In this document: positions 1 to 13,121 of the stretch, one piece after another
Position numbering within the stretch: position 1 is the stretch's first letter
Layout of the letters: each line of letters starts with the position of its first letter
DNA from: Megamerina dolium
Taxonomy: Eukaryota > Arthropoda > Insecta > Diptera > Megamerinidae
Assembly: GCA_963854835.1 (NCBI GenBank)
Contig: OY978526.1
Coordinates: 86,356,846 to 86,420,845 of the forward strand
Reading direction: 5' to 3'
DNA: 64,000 nt
Program-made: the position numbers and the translations under genes
Notes under the pieces: generated by a model
Databases searched by the model: none
Told to the model about the DNA's origin: nothing
The model's input: the letters and a program-made list of their open reading frames with translations, nothing else

Positions 1-529
1 CCATTTCTGTAACGGATGGTTACTGGTGATGAAAAGTGACGGTCGTGGTCGAATAGCGGTGAGCCGGCGCAAACTGTGGCCAACCCAGGATTGACGGTTA
101 GGAAGATTTTGCTATGTGTTTGGTGGGATTGGCAGGGAATCATCTACTATGAGCTGCGCCCTTACGGCCAAACTCTTAATTAGGACCTTTAATGTCAACC
201 ATTGGACCATCTGAAGGAAGCAATCGCCCAGAAGCGGCCAGCTTTGGCCAATAGGAGCGGATTTGTGTTCCATCAGGACAACGCCAGGCCACACACATCG
301 ATAGTGATTACTAACTGTTCCTGTCTATGGCGAATGATGGTGAAAAATTCATCTCAAGAGAAGCTTGTGAAAATCGACTGTACGAGTTTTTTGCCAACAG
401 GGGGAGTGGCATTATGAAATTACCTTCAAAATGGCAACAAGTTAACGAACAAAACGGTGCATATTTGACTATGTCAAATATAAGCTTCAATTTAATGCAA
501 AAATAATAGATTCCTTTTTACTAGACCTC
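1..529 (+). mobile_element. Mariner (mellifera/cecropia-like, DD34D) 3' half, broken
   Basis: The window opens inside a mariner transposase: the TGDEK motif around the first catalytic Asp is followed by frames reading AQTVANPGLTVRKILLCVWW, then GQTLN and FHQDNARPHTS with the second catalytic Asp. After that the sequence jumps straight to the equivalent of the NDLACENRLY region of the sister copy at 45.0-46.2 kb. About 75 bp holding the third Asp (the PDLPPSDYDLF stretch there) is missing. The end near 529 is the inverse complement of the 5' terminus of the copy at 45023 (AGGTCTAGTAAAAAGGAATC against AGGTGTAGTAAAAAGTAATC), so this is a true 3' terminal repeat. Stops and frame changes show it is dead. 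The 5' half lies outside the window. Confidence 0.85.
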
Positions 530-567
530 ATTCTTTTAGTTTAGTTTTGATGTAATTGAGTTCATTC

Positions 568-1026
568 AGCCCTCTTTCGAAGAACTAAAACTACACTCTA
601 CAAGTCTCTCATCATGCCTGTCCTAACATATGGCGCTGAAGCTGGGACAATTTTCATCTCGGATGAGCGAATGCTTGGAGTTTTCTAGAGAAAAGTCCTA
701 CGCAAGATCTTTGAGCCTATTTGTGTTGGTGGCGAGTACCGAATAAGGCACAACCATGAGCTGAACGAGCTGTATGCCGATATTGACATAGTAAAGCGCA
801 TTAAAATGCAGCAGCTACGCTGGCTAAGTCAGATAAGAAGGTGTTATATTCGAAAAAGCAGAAGAGGAAGACCTAACCTTCGGTGGAAAGACCAAGTACT
901 GGAGAACCTGACGGCGTTTGGAATTTCTAACTGGTGCCAGCTAGCGAAGAACAGAGATGGCTGGCGAAGCATGTTATATTCGTCCTAAATCGATATTAGG
1001 TTGTTTATGGCCACATAAGTAAGTAA
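568..1026 (+). mobile_element. RTE-like non-LTR retrotransposon, 3' end with (TAAG)n tail
   Basis: 5'-truncated copy of the window's commonest LINE. It encodes the region after the RT: the KTTLYKSLIMPVLTYGAEA motif, then DERMLGVF, a stop, RKVLRKIFEPICVGGEYRI, the IDIVKRIKMQQLRWL helix and the terminal GRPNLRWKDQVLENLTAFG block, with a stop near 988. About 16 codons between the QQLRWL and GRPNLRW motifs are missing compared with the copy at 32 kb. The 3' UTR is very short and ends with TATGGCCACA followed by (TAAG)3. C-terminal blocks of this type are known in RTE elements annotated as craniofacial development protein 2-like; that placement is from memory of the family. It starts about 40 bp after the mariner end. 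Confidence 0.85.
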
Positions 1027-1040
1027 GAATTCAATATGTA

Positions 1041-3190
1041 CACATCAGTGGGGTAGCCAGGTGATGGGAGACTTGTTAAAAAAGAAAAATAATAATATGC
1101 ATATATTTAAAAATCATTCATTAACAATTTTTTCTTAAACATCCTTTTTCCTCCCCTTGCCAAAAGGCTGGCCTAGCCACTGGTACACATGCATATAATT
1201 TTTTGCTTAAAAATTTTTGAAATATACACCTCATATACAACATTTTGTGCTATACTTACTATTTATTGTAAAAATTCTATTATTTTCAATTGACTTAGGC
1301 ACTACAATAATTCAAGGTTTATAGTTGATACTACATACATGTCCTTTGTATGATAAAATTCATTCATATTTGTCGATGAATAAAGATTTTAGCGATCGGA
1401 GCAACTGATGTTGTTACATAACTTTGTCTCAATGAGCTTATGTTGTATTAAGTGCTTTCAACACTCGTGTTCATAAGTTGCTTAAGTTCTACTGCACTCG
1501 AAGGGTCAAGAGTAGCTGAAGTATGACTTTACATATAAATAGAAGCAATACATCATGTACATTTTCTGAACACCACACATCTGTTGGCTGTATTTCAACG
1601 AGTATATAGAAATTGATAAAGGTTATTTCTCTTTCAATATATGTGCAATTTTTCCTCATATAAGCTCTATCAGAGAAATGACAACTTGTATTCGTATAAA
1701 ATTGTATTGACAACATTTAAAATAAAAACATGTAGTAAGCTTCATAGTTTTATGTGCTTAGAAGAGATAAATCTTAATTAAGAATTGAAATTGTAGTTGT
1801 TTATGTCTTATGTATTACTTTATCATTGCATAATTCAAAGCAGCTGCCACAAAGCTGGAATCTAATGTTCAGTTTTGAGCAATTTCAGATTTCAGACACC
1901 CTTAAATATACATAGCATTACGAAGAGTGCAAACGTGCATGCGTGCACAATTGTGTGCTCAAAAACTAAATTTTAATGTGGTTACAGTCAACAAATTTAC
2001 AAATATACCATTTACATAGTCGCATACACAGGTGCTTGCTTGTTGTTGGTTCGCCAATAAACAGCAATTCGAGTATGCTATATATATAATCACAACACAT
2101 ATAGCGCATACGAATGTGTACCTTTTATATAATACATACATACAATATGAAGTATGTAGCAAGCAAGAATAGCAACCATGTTGCTTTTATGACTCATATA
2201 AATTATTATCAACACGTCGCCCATATATCCTGGGAATAATGTTTGTCTGCGTTTGTTTTCAATTGGTTTTTCCATTTTTTTATTGTTGCTTCGGACTCCC
2301 GTTTACAACTTTAACTTATGTTGTACATGGTATGATACGTCACAGAACAAATTGGATAAATCCCTTCTGACAATGCGACATTAAAAAAAAGGAATAAAAT
2401 GCTTTTGTGTTTGTTATCAACTTTATTTGTAAATTACCTTTTTTTGTTGCTTGTTGTTGAAGATTAATTGTGAATTTTATAGTCTTATTCTCATAGTCTT
2501 AAATTCTTTTATTCCATCAGTGTTTTTTTCAAAAATTCTCTAAACTGAAGTTCATTCAATACTTTGCAATGATTGCTGCATTATGAAAAATAGGACGTAA
2601 TTTTCATCCCTACATTAGATTATTAGCCATGTCCAGGACATGTCTGGCGATGTAGCGAAGCTTGTGGCAACAGTCCTTCCTCACCGACACAGCCCTGCTG
2701 AATCACTACATTCTCAGATGAAAAGAATAAAGAGACGCGTGAAATTATAAAATGCGTGTAGATTTCTGCTATGATGTAGAATTCAATGAATTTTATTATG
2801 TTTGCTTTGGTAACTCTTTGGGTTGGGGTTATTTTCATTCAATTTAATTTATAGCAAAAATTATTGGCAAATATACTTCAACTAAATGTTACTTTAGTGT
2901 TGCGAAAAATGTCATTGAGCAAATGGTTCAAATTTCGATTACTTCGAAAGAATCCTTCTTACCACAAATGGTTCTGATTCGGATTGTAAATTTAATTCAA
3001 CGCTCTCTACTGAAAAAAAAAAATCTTTATAGTTTATGTATGTGCCTCTTTAAAGAAATATATGTAAAATATACAAAAGGTCACATAAGGCCATCATAGG
3101 CCCATTGTGTTACCACATGGTCTCTAACCTTAACTCGCTAACACAAACCATTTAGAGCTTAAAATGAAGCGTGTGAGATCCCTCACTTTT
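1041..3190. other. AT-rich non-coding stretch, nothing recognised
   Basis: No open frame here resembles a known family on either strand. The sequence is AT-rich with short homopolymer runs and simple-sequence patches. The ORFs present are short, low in complexity and show no motif. I see no terminal repeat pair or tRNA-like promoter. Confidence 0.5.
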
Positions 3191-4213
3191 GCTGTTGAAA
3201 GACTAGTGAGGCTGTCTGAATTGTGGAAACCTTCGAACAAAGTGCCTTCGACAAAGTGCCGGGCATGAACACATTAAGTATAGCAATAACCCCTCTTCTT
3301 CCTTACCTTTGCAGCTTCTGCAAAAGTCGTGCGTTAGATGGCCCAATTCTATCCTTCCAGCATGTGTGCCAAGAATACAGTGGCCTGTAATTACTCCAGT
3401 CGTTACCCTTAACACGCTTCTATCTAGACTGACAACACTTTTTGTGCGGTTCCAGTTTAGCCGTGGCCAGATCTATTGCGCGATCTTGTCCGTGATAGAG
3501 CGTAGCCAGAGGTCATTTGTCTTGTCTGTCATTCTGCTCTTTATTGTTAGCTTACAGGTGTTTAATGGAGCGCTAATGCTTGCCAAATCAGGGGAGAGTT
3601 CTAGCGTCATGCCATTTTTGGCTATTTCGTCTGCCCTGGAATTGTCTGGAACGTCACTATGACCCATCACCCACATTAGATGCAGATTACACTGCTCCGC
3701 CATCTTATCGAGAGATCTGCGGCAGTGAATCGTGGCCTTGGATGTTAAAATGTGTGATCCAAGTGCTTTGATAGTAGCCTGGTTGTCAGAGATAATCTCA
3801 ATATTTCTAATGGAGATTTTGTTTTCTCTGACTATATATAGGGCTACGTCTATTGCCTTAACCTCTACTTGGAAGATACTTCAATGGTTAGGCAGCTTGA
3901 AAGAGTGGTTGATTGCTAGGGTATCTGAGTGTACTCTCCGCCCACGGAGCTTGGAGCCGTCAGTGAACATTAGGTTGAATTTATCCAGAAGTTCTAGGGT
4001 TCCCTCATCCCATTCCCTCCTGTCAGGTATATCGGTGGTGAATCTCTCGTTGAACTCGAAAGTTAGGGTGGTGTAATCCAGTTCCCCAATATCGAGGAAT
4101 GGCCGCTTTGATGTTGGAACCACTGATGTGCCGCTCTTAATCTGAGGCTCGTTATGGCCGCAGATTGCATACAGAAAAGATTCAGTGGAATTAGGTGAAG
4201 TAAAGATATACAT
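3190..4213 (-). mobile_element. RNase H-bearing non-LTR LINE, ORF2 C-terminal part
   Basis: Minus-strand frames read through a type I RNase H domain. The first Asp lies in MFTDGSKLRGRR (near 3950-3970), the Glu in FQVEVKAIDVALY, the second Asp in IISDNQATIKALG and the last in MGHSDVPDNSRADEIAKNG. The usual LINE C-terminus follows: ITGHCILGTHAGRI, then a degenerate Cys/His knuckle FCRSCKGKEEEG with a later CPAL. Two or three stops or frame breaks separate these blocks, so it is a pseudogene. The RT domain is absent. Elements of the I, Jockey/LOA and R1 groups carry RNase H here; I cannot place it more exactly. RNase H would degrade the RNA template during target-primed reverse transcription. 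Confidence 0.85.
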
Positions 4214-5755
4214 TAGGTGGGTATTTATTTACTTAGGACTACACTTAAGTAAAATATATGTGCTCGAGAGATGCTTAGATTTCAAAGGCAAAAATAGGGA
4301 GAGTTTACTTATATAACCTGTACGATATTTTGTCTCGTATTTTGGTTGTGCTTTCGTTTGCTTCTCGAATGAATGAGAAGGCTTAGGAGTAAGCAAATTA
4401 TTTTCTTTTTAAATATGCTGTATGATTAAATTGTTTAGTATTGAACAAGAATTCCATGACAACATATCACGAGGTATAATAAAACAATACTTTAGCATAG
4501 AAGTTATAATTCGATTGCTACAATAAAGTTGAAACTTGGCTAATTGTATTCATAGAATTATTTTTTTTTGCAATTTAAATTGCTGTGAAGTTTTAAACTT
4601 TTTGACAAGAAACGATAAAATTTATGAAGATCAATTGCTTCATAAAGTTTCTATAAATTTTATAAAAAAGGATGAAAGTAAAAGTACAAACAATATTAAC
4701 CGATTCATTTTGAAGCATCATGGCAGGAAGTTGTATCTACATTGATGGTGCGACTTTGCCTGCTACGATTCTATGTATACTTTCTATGTATATATGTCAA
4801 CTACAAAGTTGAGATACAGATAGGGTGGAAACATAATTTTGGCATATTTATATTGAAGAATACATAATTGTTTATATGAGTTTGTCCTATCCATAAAACA
4901 GAAATAAGTAAAATAAACTTTAGATAAATGCTCTTCAATTTGTGGCATCGCAGAGCACAAATATGTGAAAGTGGCAGCAAATAGAACATATAAATATGCA
5001 ATAAATATGATGGTGCCAGTGGCCAGATGGAACATATATATGATATTTTAATTACAATGCCCATTCTATAGCGAAAAATATGTCTGCATAATTCAGTGGG
5101 TAACCAACAAATAGAAAACGGGTAAAAATTAAGTGCCAAATTTGCACTTACGATACCATTTAGTAGGATTGCAAAGATAAATCATACAGCTACAATATTA
5201 TTCTGAGATAAGCTAAATACATTTGTTGAACATCAATTTATTCGTTACGCATATATGTTTGAAAACAGAAGAAAACGGGCTTTTTTTGCTTTTTTGGCAA
5301 TTTTTATATATCATATGAGCTTACCACTAAATGCGGGAAAGTTATTATTTCATTCAATTCGTACGTATGTATCAACATAATTTATCGATAATCGATTGTA
5401 AGCATCAATTCTGAGCAAAAGATCCTCCTATTGTAAGAGCCCTACATATGTAAACGTAATGCGTACATAACGTAACGTTATTTATTCCATTTTTAAAGTA
5501 TTTAATAATACATTTAGACCACGCAACGCAGGTGTGAGATTTACTATCAGGTTAATTCATTATCGCTAAGTGTGAAGAGATAATTAGTTGTTGTCTGCGC
5601 TAGAATAAATCGCGTGCACTGGCCACATAAATATTTACATTGTTGCCTTGAAGTGTATTGGCAATTGAGAGTAGGTTAATTTGCTGTGTATTTACGATTA
5701 TTTTCCAACAATATTTATTATTATTCTCAATAGATATAAACTGGTTTCTTCCTTC
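4214..5755. other. AT-rich non-coding stretch
   Basis: No supported gene. ORFs at 4536-5139 are lysine/isoleucine- or tyrosine/phenylalanine-rich, as expected from AT-rich DNA, and have no family motif. I see no element ends. Confidence 0.5.
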
Positions 5756-7000
5756 CCGTTACTTAGTTACTTGTGTGGCCATAACAACCGAATATCGATT
5801 TAGACCGAATATAACGTGCTTCGCCAGCCATCTCTGTTCTTCGCTAGCTGGCGCCAGTTAGAAAGTCCAAGTGCTGTCAGGTTCTCCAGTACTTGGTCTT
5901 TCCACCGGGGGTTAGGTCTTCCTCTTCTGCATCGTCCTCCAGCGGGTTCCGAATATAATACCTTCTTAGCTGGAGCGTATTCTTCCATTCGCTCGACATT
6001 ACCTAGCCAGCGCAGCCGCTGGGCTTCGATGTGCTTTACTATGTCAATAGCGGCATACAGCTCGTACAGCTCATGGTTGTACTTTATTTGGTACTCGCCA
6101 CCAACGCAAATAGGTCCAAAGATCTTGCGTAGGACTTTTCTCTCGAAAACTCCAAGTATTCGCTCATCCAAGGTGGAAATTGTCTAGGCTTCAGCACCAT
6201 ATGTTAGGACAGGCATGATGAGAGAGTTGCAGAGTGTAGTTATCGTTCTTCGAGAGAGGGCTCGACTACTCAATTGCTTACTTAGCACAAAGTAACACCT
6301 GTTAGGAAGAGTTATCGTACGCATGATCTCCAGGCTGACGTCATTACAGTTGTTGATGCTGGTTCCAAGATAGACAAAGTCCCTTACTACTAGATACTTC
6401 CGACCCATCCGACGCGACTCTCTTTCCAACTCTGAGAATGCTGCACTGACTGCTTGCGAGTTGATATCGATTATGTCAATATCGTCGTCATACGCCAGCA
6501 GCATGACACTTTTGTTGAAGACAGTCCCATTATGTCGTAGATCATCACCTCGTATTATTTTTTCCATAATAAGATTGAAGAAGTTGCACGATAACGAATC
6601 AATTTGTCTGAAACCCAGACATTGTTGCGTAGAGGTAATCCCTTACCGGACTGTCGAAAGCGGTTTTATAATCAACAAATTGGTGGTGTGTGTCGATCTG
6701 TTTTTCTTGGGTCTTCTCCAGGATTTGGCGCAGTGTGAAAAATTGGTCGATGGTAGATTTACCAGGTCTGAAGCCACACTGATAAGGTCCAATCAGATTG
6801 TGGAGCATGGGCTTCAATCTTTCACACAATACGCTCGATAGGATCTTGTATGCGATGCTCAGGAAACTTATTTCACGGTAGTTAGCGAAAATTGTGGAGT
6901 CTCCTTTTTTATGTACGGGACAAAGAACACTGAGCCTCCAATCATCAGGCATTTCCGTTTCAACAAGCAATTTTGAAACCTTGTACCATCTCACCAGTTT
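5756..7000 (-). mobile_element. RTE-like non-LTR retrotransposon, longest copy, 5'-truncated
   Basis: This copy reaches furthest into the RT. Reading the minus strand from about 6995: VSKLLVETEMPDDWRLSVLC, the PVHKKGD and NYREISFLS motifs (RT fingers), LIGPYQCGFRPGKST, the QFVDYKTAFDS motif A with its Asp, then a gap of roughly 45 codons where other copies carry the GFRQGDSLSCDFFNF block. MEKIIRGDDLRHNG and the catalytic motif follow, here AYDDDIDII instead of the AYADD/SYADD of sister copies. Next come FSELERESRRMG, DFVYLGTSINN, LIMPVLTYGAEA and an intact 123-codon C-terminal frame (5800-6171). The 3' end is at the GTGGCCATAACAACC boundary with a degenerate GTAA-type tail at 5756-5771. The endonuclease domain is missing. 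Confidence 0.9.
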
Positions 7001-9289
7001 AACTTTCTCCTTCGTTTCTCAAAATTACAATAATTATTATGTTTCAATCGCTCCAAATTGTGAATTTGAGAGAAAAATGAGAGCTCAATGCGTAAAATCA
7101 ACAACTTTGACAATATACTGAAATTTACTAAAAGCTACTAAAAGGTTAAACCTTCATACTACCTTTCCTCTAAACTAACCAATGTCTTTATCAGATAGTA
7201 GATAAAAGTCACTTAACACTTATTGTTAAACTGGCTAAATACTTATGAGCACGCAGGCTCATATGCCTGTCTGATATTTTCAATTCAAAATCGTTGCATG
7301 TTTTCTATAATTGGCCAAATAACTATTTATCACAACACAAAGGGTACTTTTTTTAATAGTTAAATAGTTAAATCAAAATTGTTAAAGATAGTGTTTTCAT
7401 TTTCGTTAGATTTTCGTTACTGAGCTATTCCATTAATACTATAAGTAAATGGTTATGATTAATGATTTTTGATTTTAATGGGAATTTATGCACGATAGCT
7501 TTAATTTTCAGTATCATTCGTCAGTGTCGTATACTTATCCATTCATGTTCATTCATGGTAATAAAATATTTTATGATTTCATTTAATGTCGCACGTCTTT
7601 AAAATGAGAATTATGTTAATGTATAACTCGCATGCATAACACATGGGGAGAGAAAATTGACACAGTATTAAAAAGGAGTAGATACTCTCTATTAGACTTA
7701 GACTTGTCATATCCATTATATTGCAGTTAGTGACACAATCAAAGTACTTCATATCACACCTTGCATATTTTCCCCCCACCAGCATTGGGACAAGAAGAAT
7801 GTGGTGATAAATTGTTCAAATTAATCTTCATTGTTATCCGAGAGAAAAAAAAAAAAAATATTTTCCAATCAAAATGGAAGAGAGGAAAAATATGTAAGTT
7901 CGACAGATAGATGTACCACAACTAAATTATGTTACATTCATACTACACGTAGGTAGTTAGATAGTATTCGTCTTTGGAAACAAGAGCTGCATGTTAAATA
8001 TGTTCTCCTAAGGGTATAGATCACGAATGTAATATTCTTGCAACACGTAAGCATTATAAGCATCTATTGAATTGCATTTTTGTAGAATGCTTCATTTTTT
8101 TGTATTAGTTTTTTTGTATTAATTTTTTTTTGCGAAAAATGTTTTACACCAAAGGCGCAACATCATGAAGCATATTACTGAAAGCATTAAAAATAACTTG
8201 TAAAATATTTAAATTTTACTAATATCGATAAAATATTTTCACTGTCACGTCGATGCTAGTGAAATCATGACTGTCAGTCAGCATTATATCTCCATGAAAT
8301 GAAATAATTTGCATTACGCTTAAACAACGGCGGAAAATATTGCAAACGTATTGTTAAAGTTAGTAGTCTGAAGCACTCACAATTTGTGCTGAAAATTTGT
8401 GATACCTGCTTGCTAATGAACAACACATAATGTTCTCGTCGACATATGGAACGTACCGACGAGAATGTAGTTGCTCTACCTAATGAAAGTTTGATGTTAT
8501 GCGAACAATCTAGAAACGATTCAGGTCCTTAAGTAAAATAGACCTAGAAACCGTCAACCACTTTTTGCAAAATTTGATAAATAAGATACGCTACTGCGTA
8601 TCCAATAGAGCAGTCATCTTATAATATACTGAATAAATTGAGTTTTAGTACATTCTATTTTACTTGTAAAATGGAACTTGTATTTGGACCACCCCATATA
8701 GCATATATATCTTGCATAAGTACGCTATTCTGTAACCTCAATGGCAATATAACATGCATTTCCGCTGCATGTTAATTTGTGTCTATGCCATATGAGGCTC
8801 ACAATAATACGAACAACTATAAAAACAATAGGTATAACAATAGCAAAGCTATAGGCTGAAATTAATTATTATAGTCGAAATTCGAAATTTGAAAAGGGGG
8901 AAAAAATAGAAACGAGTTTTTCATAAAGCGATTCATATTCCATTGCCCAGATGGCTATTTATCAATCTTGCAAAAAATGCGACTTCTCCGGGATGTGTCA
9001 AAGTCGCAAAGGAATATGCGACTAATAGCACTTTTGATCTCTTTATATGGAATGAACTACCAACTTTTGTTCGAGCTTGTCCTATGGAGAGACTCCTTTG
9101 TACCCTATAAGTAGATTAGTCGCACGGTTAGACATTTTCATTCATTGCATTATAATTCTCATATACATTTTCATTTTAATTATTTGACAATTTATCCGAT
9201 TTTTGCTCTGGCTATCGAATAAAAATAATTTATTTTCAATAATTGCCTTATAAATCTCTCGTAAAAAATAAAAAAATAGTTATTTTCTT
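7001..9289. other. AT-rich non-coding stretch
   Basis: No supported gene or complete element. Short motifs of the type GCGACTAAT and ATTAGTCGCAC occur at about 9017, 9113 and 9655. They may mark a decayed inverted-repeat element, but I cannot define ends. Confidence 0.45.
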
Positions 9290-9515
9290 TTATTTGTCGT
9301 CATTCGAACCTACGTAGAGTACAGGTCAAATACTTACTTTTCATTCATTGCATTATAATTCCGATTCATATATTTCAAATTTAAATATATTTTACACAAA
9401 TTATCTATTTTCTGTTGTTGCTATGTGCCTCGGATTCGAACATGGGTACCCACCATCATATATCTTGCTAGTGTATGTTCTATCACCGTCGCTTTACAAT
9501 CTACGTTAATCTGTA
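9290..9515 (-). repeat. Possible tRNA-derived SINE (second family)
   Basis: Read on the minus strand, 9510-9420 contains GATGGTGGGTACCCATGTTC followed by GAATCCGAGG. It resembles the T-arm and B box (GTTCGAATCC) of a tRNA. A second B-box-like GGTTCGAATG lies near 9305. The GATGGTGGGnACCCA block and the preceding GGT..TAGA.CATAC stretch recur at 61470-61530 on the plus strand, so this is a dispersed repeat. The A box is weak and no target duplication was found. Confidence 0.35.
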
Positions 9516-9573
9516 ACATATTAGTAGAAAATCTGTAAATATATTTAATAATTTAAAAATTGATCCGCAAAGC

Positions 9574-9656
9574 ATCTCTAAAGTGACCGATCGGAGACTA
9601 ATTGATCTACGATTGATATCTAAAGAGATTTATTGTGGACTACTTTCTTTAGAGAT
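9574..9656. repeat. Short inverted repeat, 10-bp arms
   Basis: ATCTCTAAAG at 9574-9583 is the exact inverse complement of CTTTAGAGAT at 9647-9656, with a 63-nt loop. The loop itself holds TATCTAAAGAGATTT. It could be a small foldback relic or chance in AT-rich DNA. Confidence 0.3.
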
Positions 9657-10189
9657 TAGTCGCACATCTATTTTGTAGGTTATTTTCTGTTTGCTTGGTA
9701 GTAGAAATAGTAGAAATAGCTTATGGTGCACATTCCACGTTTTTATTTGCTGGTATGGGAAAATCTTTATAGTGATTGTACTTTTGAGATCTGATTTTTC
9801 CACTTTTTCAAAATTTTTAGTAGAAATTTTTTTTGACTTTTCGTGTGTTTGTAATGGTTTTAGCATTAAACAATTTTTTTTTTTTGGGCTTCATGACAAA
9901 TATGTGTGACAAATTTTTCACCTGTGGTTATGGCATTGCTTTCTAGAGTTTTACTTTGAATTGCTTCGCGCAAACCATAAAAAAATTACTAAAAGTAAAA
10001 ATATAAGAATATTAGTAATCTTATTATTATTCTTATGATCAAATTTGATTAGTATTAAACGCTTGAGCTGCAGCACCACATAGTTTAATATATTTAATTC
10101 TTGAATTACGTACTCATATATATATGTGCCTGCTACTTACATACATAAATTCCACCCTCACACCAACCTGTTCTATTGTGCACCCCTTT

Positions 10190-11340
10190 ATACTTAGATA
10201 TTTAGTATATTTAATATATCGAGGAAGCGAACCAGCTTCTTCGGAGAGAGCATTTGAAGGTCTTCATCTTCTAGTAGGTATGCCTAGTGCATCACAGGTT
10301 GTGATTAAGTGCTCCATGGACTCTTCCTCATCACAGCAGAATCTTCAAGTACTTGTGTTAGATACTCCTATTTTGTGTAAGTGTTTATTGCATACGAAGT
10401 GGCCCGTTAGTGCTCCGGAGAGTAATCTAAGATTCTTTTTGTTCAAGGAGAGAGCGATGTTTGCTCTTTTGGCATCAAAGCTCAGGCATTTTTTGGAGTG
10501 GTTGGGACCGCCAATATCATACCAATATTCTCTGATTTTATGTTGGATCCATTTTTTGGTATCCTATTTTATGTTGTTTTTATTGAAGCCAAAGAAAGGA
10601 TGTAAATGAGAGAGCTTTGAGGACTGATTGACTGTCTGAGAGTATATAAATTTTGACTCTTTGGACTCCTCTTTTGGATAGGATTTCCACTGATTCCATT
10701 ATAGCATAAAACTCTGCATGGAAAATTGTGGTGTCCGCACTTAGTGTTATTGATTTGTGTGTTCTAGGTCTCTACTATTTCTGCTCCTACACCCTGAAGC
10801 GTTTTAGATCCATCTGTATACCATTTTTGCGAATCGTCGTGTATCCATGTTGGGCAAGCGTTCAACTCCTTCCTTGATGGGAAAATTACTTTATATCACT
10901 TGGTAAAATTGAGTACTTGATCTGTGTGGTCATTTGTATGGGTCATATGTGTAACATTTCCAACCTTGTTTAAGATCTCTGTAGGTGTCCAGTCAGATTA
11001 TCTGGTTTGAATTTTTTTTTCATATGAATTGAGAGTGCTTGCATTGTTTAGTTGGTTTTTATCCACCATACAAATGCCCCATATAGTATGATGGGTCTAA
11101 CCATTTGGATGTGTAAATCCAGAAGGTCATTTTGGCGCTCAGACCCCAGGATTTCCCTAGAAGCTACTTTTTGATGCAAAGGTTTTTTATAGCTTTTGTT
11201 ATTACTGAATTGAGGTGTGCTTCCCATGTGAGTTTTTTATCCAGAATGATCCCTAGATATTTTACCTCTTCCTTCATGGATATCCTTCATGGATCGTTTG
11301 TTACAATTGCATTATTGTCCTTGTGAGTCCGTTTTGAATG
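10190..11340 (-). mobile_element. RNase H-bearing LINE: RT 3' part to C-terminus
   Basis: On the minus strand the RT thumb/connection motif YLGIILDKKLTWEAHLNSVI comes first (about 11280-11200). It is followed by LLGKSWGLSAKM and LDPSYYMGHLY, then a spacer, then the RNase H start WYTDGSKTLQGVGAE near 10830-10780. After decayed sequence the element ends with a LINE C-terminus: ISPE-H-RATSYAINTYTK-like coding and a zinc-knuckle-like FCCDEEESMEHLITTCDA near 10345-10290. Many stops and frame changes are present. A second fragment of the same family, about nine bases in ten alike by eye, lies at 59985-60440. The long plus-strand ORF over 10124-10609 is the antisense shadow of this element. Confidence 0.8.
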
Positions 11341-13119
11341 TTGAAATCAAATATTTGAATGATTGATTTCATCAGAAGACATATCGGAACGACTATATTC
11401 AACATATTTACGAACGACGTGGTTAATTGGTGACTCCGACAACAATGAACACATTCACAATATTCTAGTAAACGAAATCAATCATTAAACTGTGTGTGTG
11501 AATTTGTGTAACAATCTTATGCGATGTAATATACACATAATCGTACTTATACAGGCATATATGTAGTACAGCATTAAATTACATACAAACAATACTGAAG
11601 TCAATATCAAATCATAGTTCATTGCAGCATCATTGTCCAATACGCAAATGTATTGAATCACATTCATTACTGAACTGGTCAATATTATCATTTTACATTT
11701 GCAACCAAATCATACAAAGGTTTCGCATACACATGCATATACATGTACGTATGTATGCATATACATTTCCGAAAGTACATAGGATTGTGTAAATATAAAT
11801 ATGTGATCATTTGATATAGTTGCAACTGTAACACACTCGTGGTAGTCCATTACAGTGGTAAACGACTCCTATTGTATTAGCGATAAAGTCAATAAGTTAA
11901 CTAACAGCTGCAGTTTAATTAAACGGTGGGAGTAATAAAGCTTTTTTGTCCTAATCCAAATTAACTCTATGTAACAATATAGTAGGCTTGTGAATAAGGA
12001 AAGAAAGAACACATAGCCAGGCTCAGTTATAATTTCGAAATTCAAAAGATGAACAAACTAACAAATATTAATTTTTTTTTCTTTGTTTTCATCTAAGTAC
12101 GAGCATTATATATTTGCTTTTTTCGTATGATATAATTGACTTAGTTGTTTTATACAAGTTGTTACTTCAATTTATTTTAAGTGCTTAAGTATATTTATTT
12201 GACATTTTTCTAGTTAAAGTTAGAGATCTCAATGTACAAGTATTCATTATTGGACATTATGCTTTAATTTATATGCTCTGTGTGACTGTGTATATGTGGT
12301 GCACTTCACTAGCTTTGATATATCTTCAGTGTATCATACTTGTTATGATTTCAATGAAATGTAAATTTATGCAATCTCATCATATCTATTTTATATTATT
12401 ACGCTATATTATTTCACTACATACTTGTAGTGCAACCTGAAGTACTACTTGACTCGCGCTCTCACTCACTCGGGGTCTCTTTTTCTCTACCTCTTTATTA
12501 CTATCTACATAGGTGCTCTACTTAGAACATTGACTTCATCTGTAATTATTCATAATTTCGCATATTTCCTGGGGGAGTGTGTTGAGTATATGCATAATTT
12601 AAGTGTGTTGAGATTGAGACCGCTATGTTTTTGTTCTTCAACATATATCAGTCTCAGTGTCTCAGTGCACTCAGCCCATGAAGTTGCCTTTAGTTATTCT
12701 GTATGTCATACATTTTAATGATTTGTTATTCTCTTCATAACCTCTTCATAGTTTGATGTTCATTTGCCTTATAAGTGAAATTGTCAATTGGCCGAAGTCT
12801 GTCATTTAAATATTTAACAAATTTTCAATTGAATACTAAAGTTTTATTGGATTTGTAAATCTAAAAATTTTTTTTCACAATATGTGGATTTTACTGGATT
12901 AATCTAATCGAATTTGGATGTTTTCTGTAAAACTCAATTAATATAAATACTATTTGGATATCACCGAATACTAACAAATACTGTCTGGTTATTATCAAAT
13001 AGAATTATGACTGAATAGTGAGTTGTAAGTGCTTTTATCTCTACTCATGATTGATATTTTGGGAATGTCTGGGAAGTGTATGAGGTGATCAAAATAATTA
13101 TGTGCGTGCATCACTATAG
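11341..13119. other. AT-rich non-coding stretch
   Basis: No recognised gene or element. The ORF at 12449-12718 is serine/leucine/tyrosine-rich with no motif. Confidence 0.5.
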
Positions 13120-13121
13120 TA

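Noticed and set aside
10124..10609. 161-codon plus-strand ORF
   Set aside because: Antisense shadow of the RNase H LINE C-terminus on the minus strand; the homologous 60078-60314 ORF is likewise antisense.
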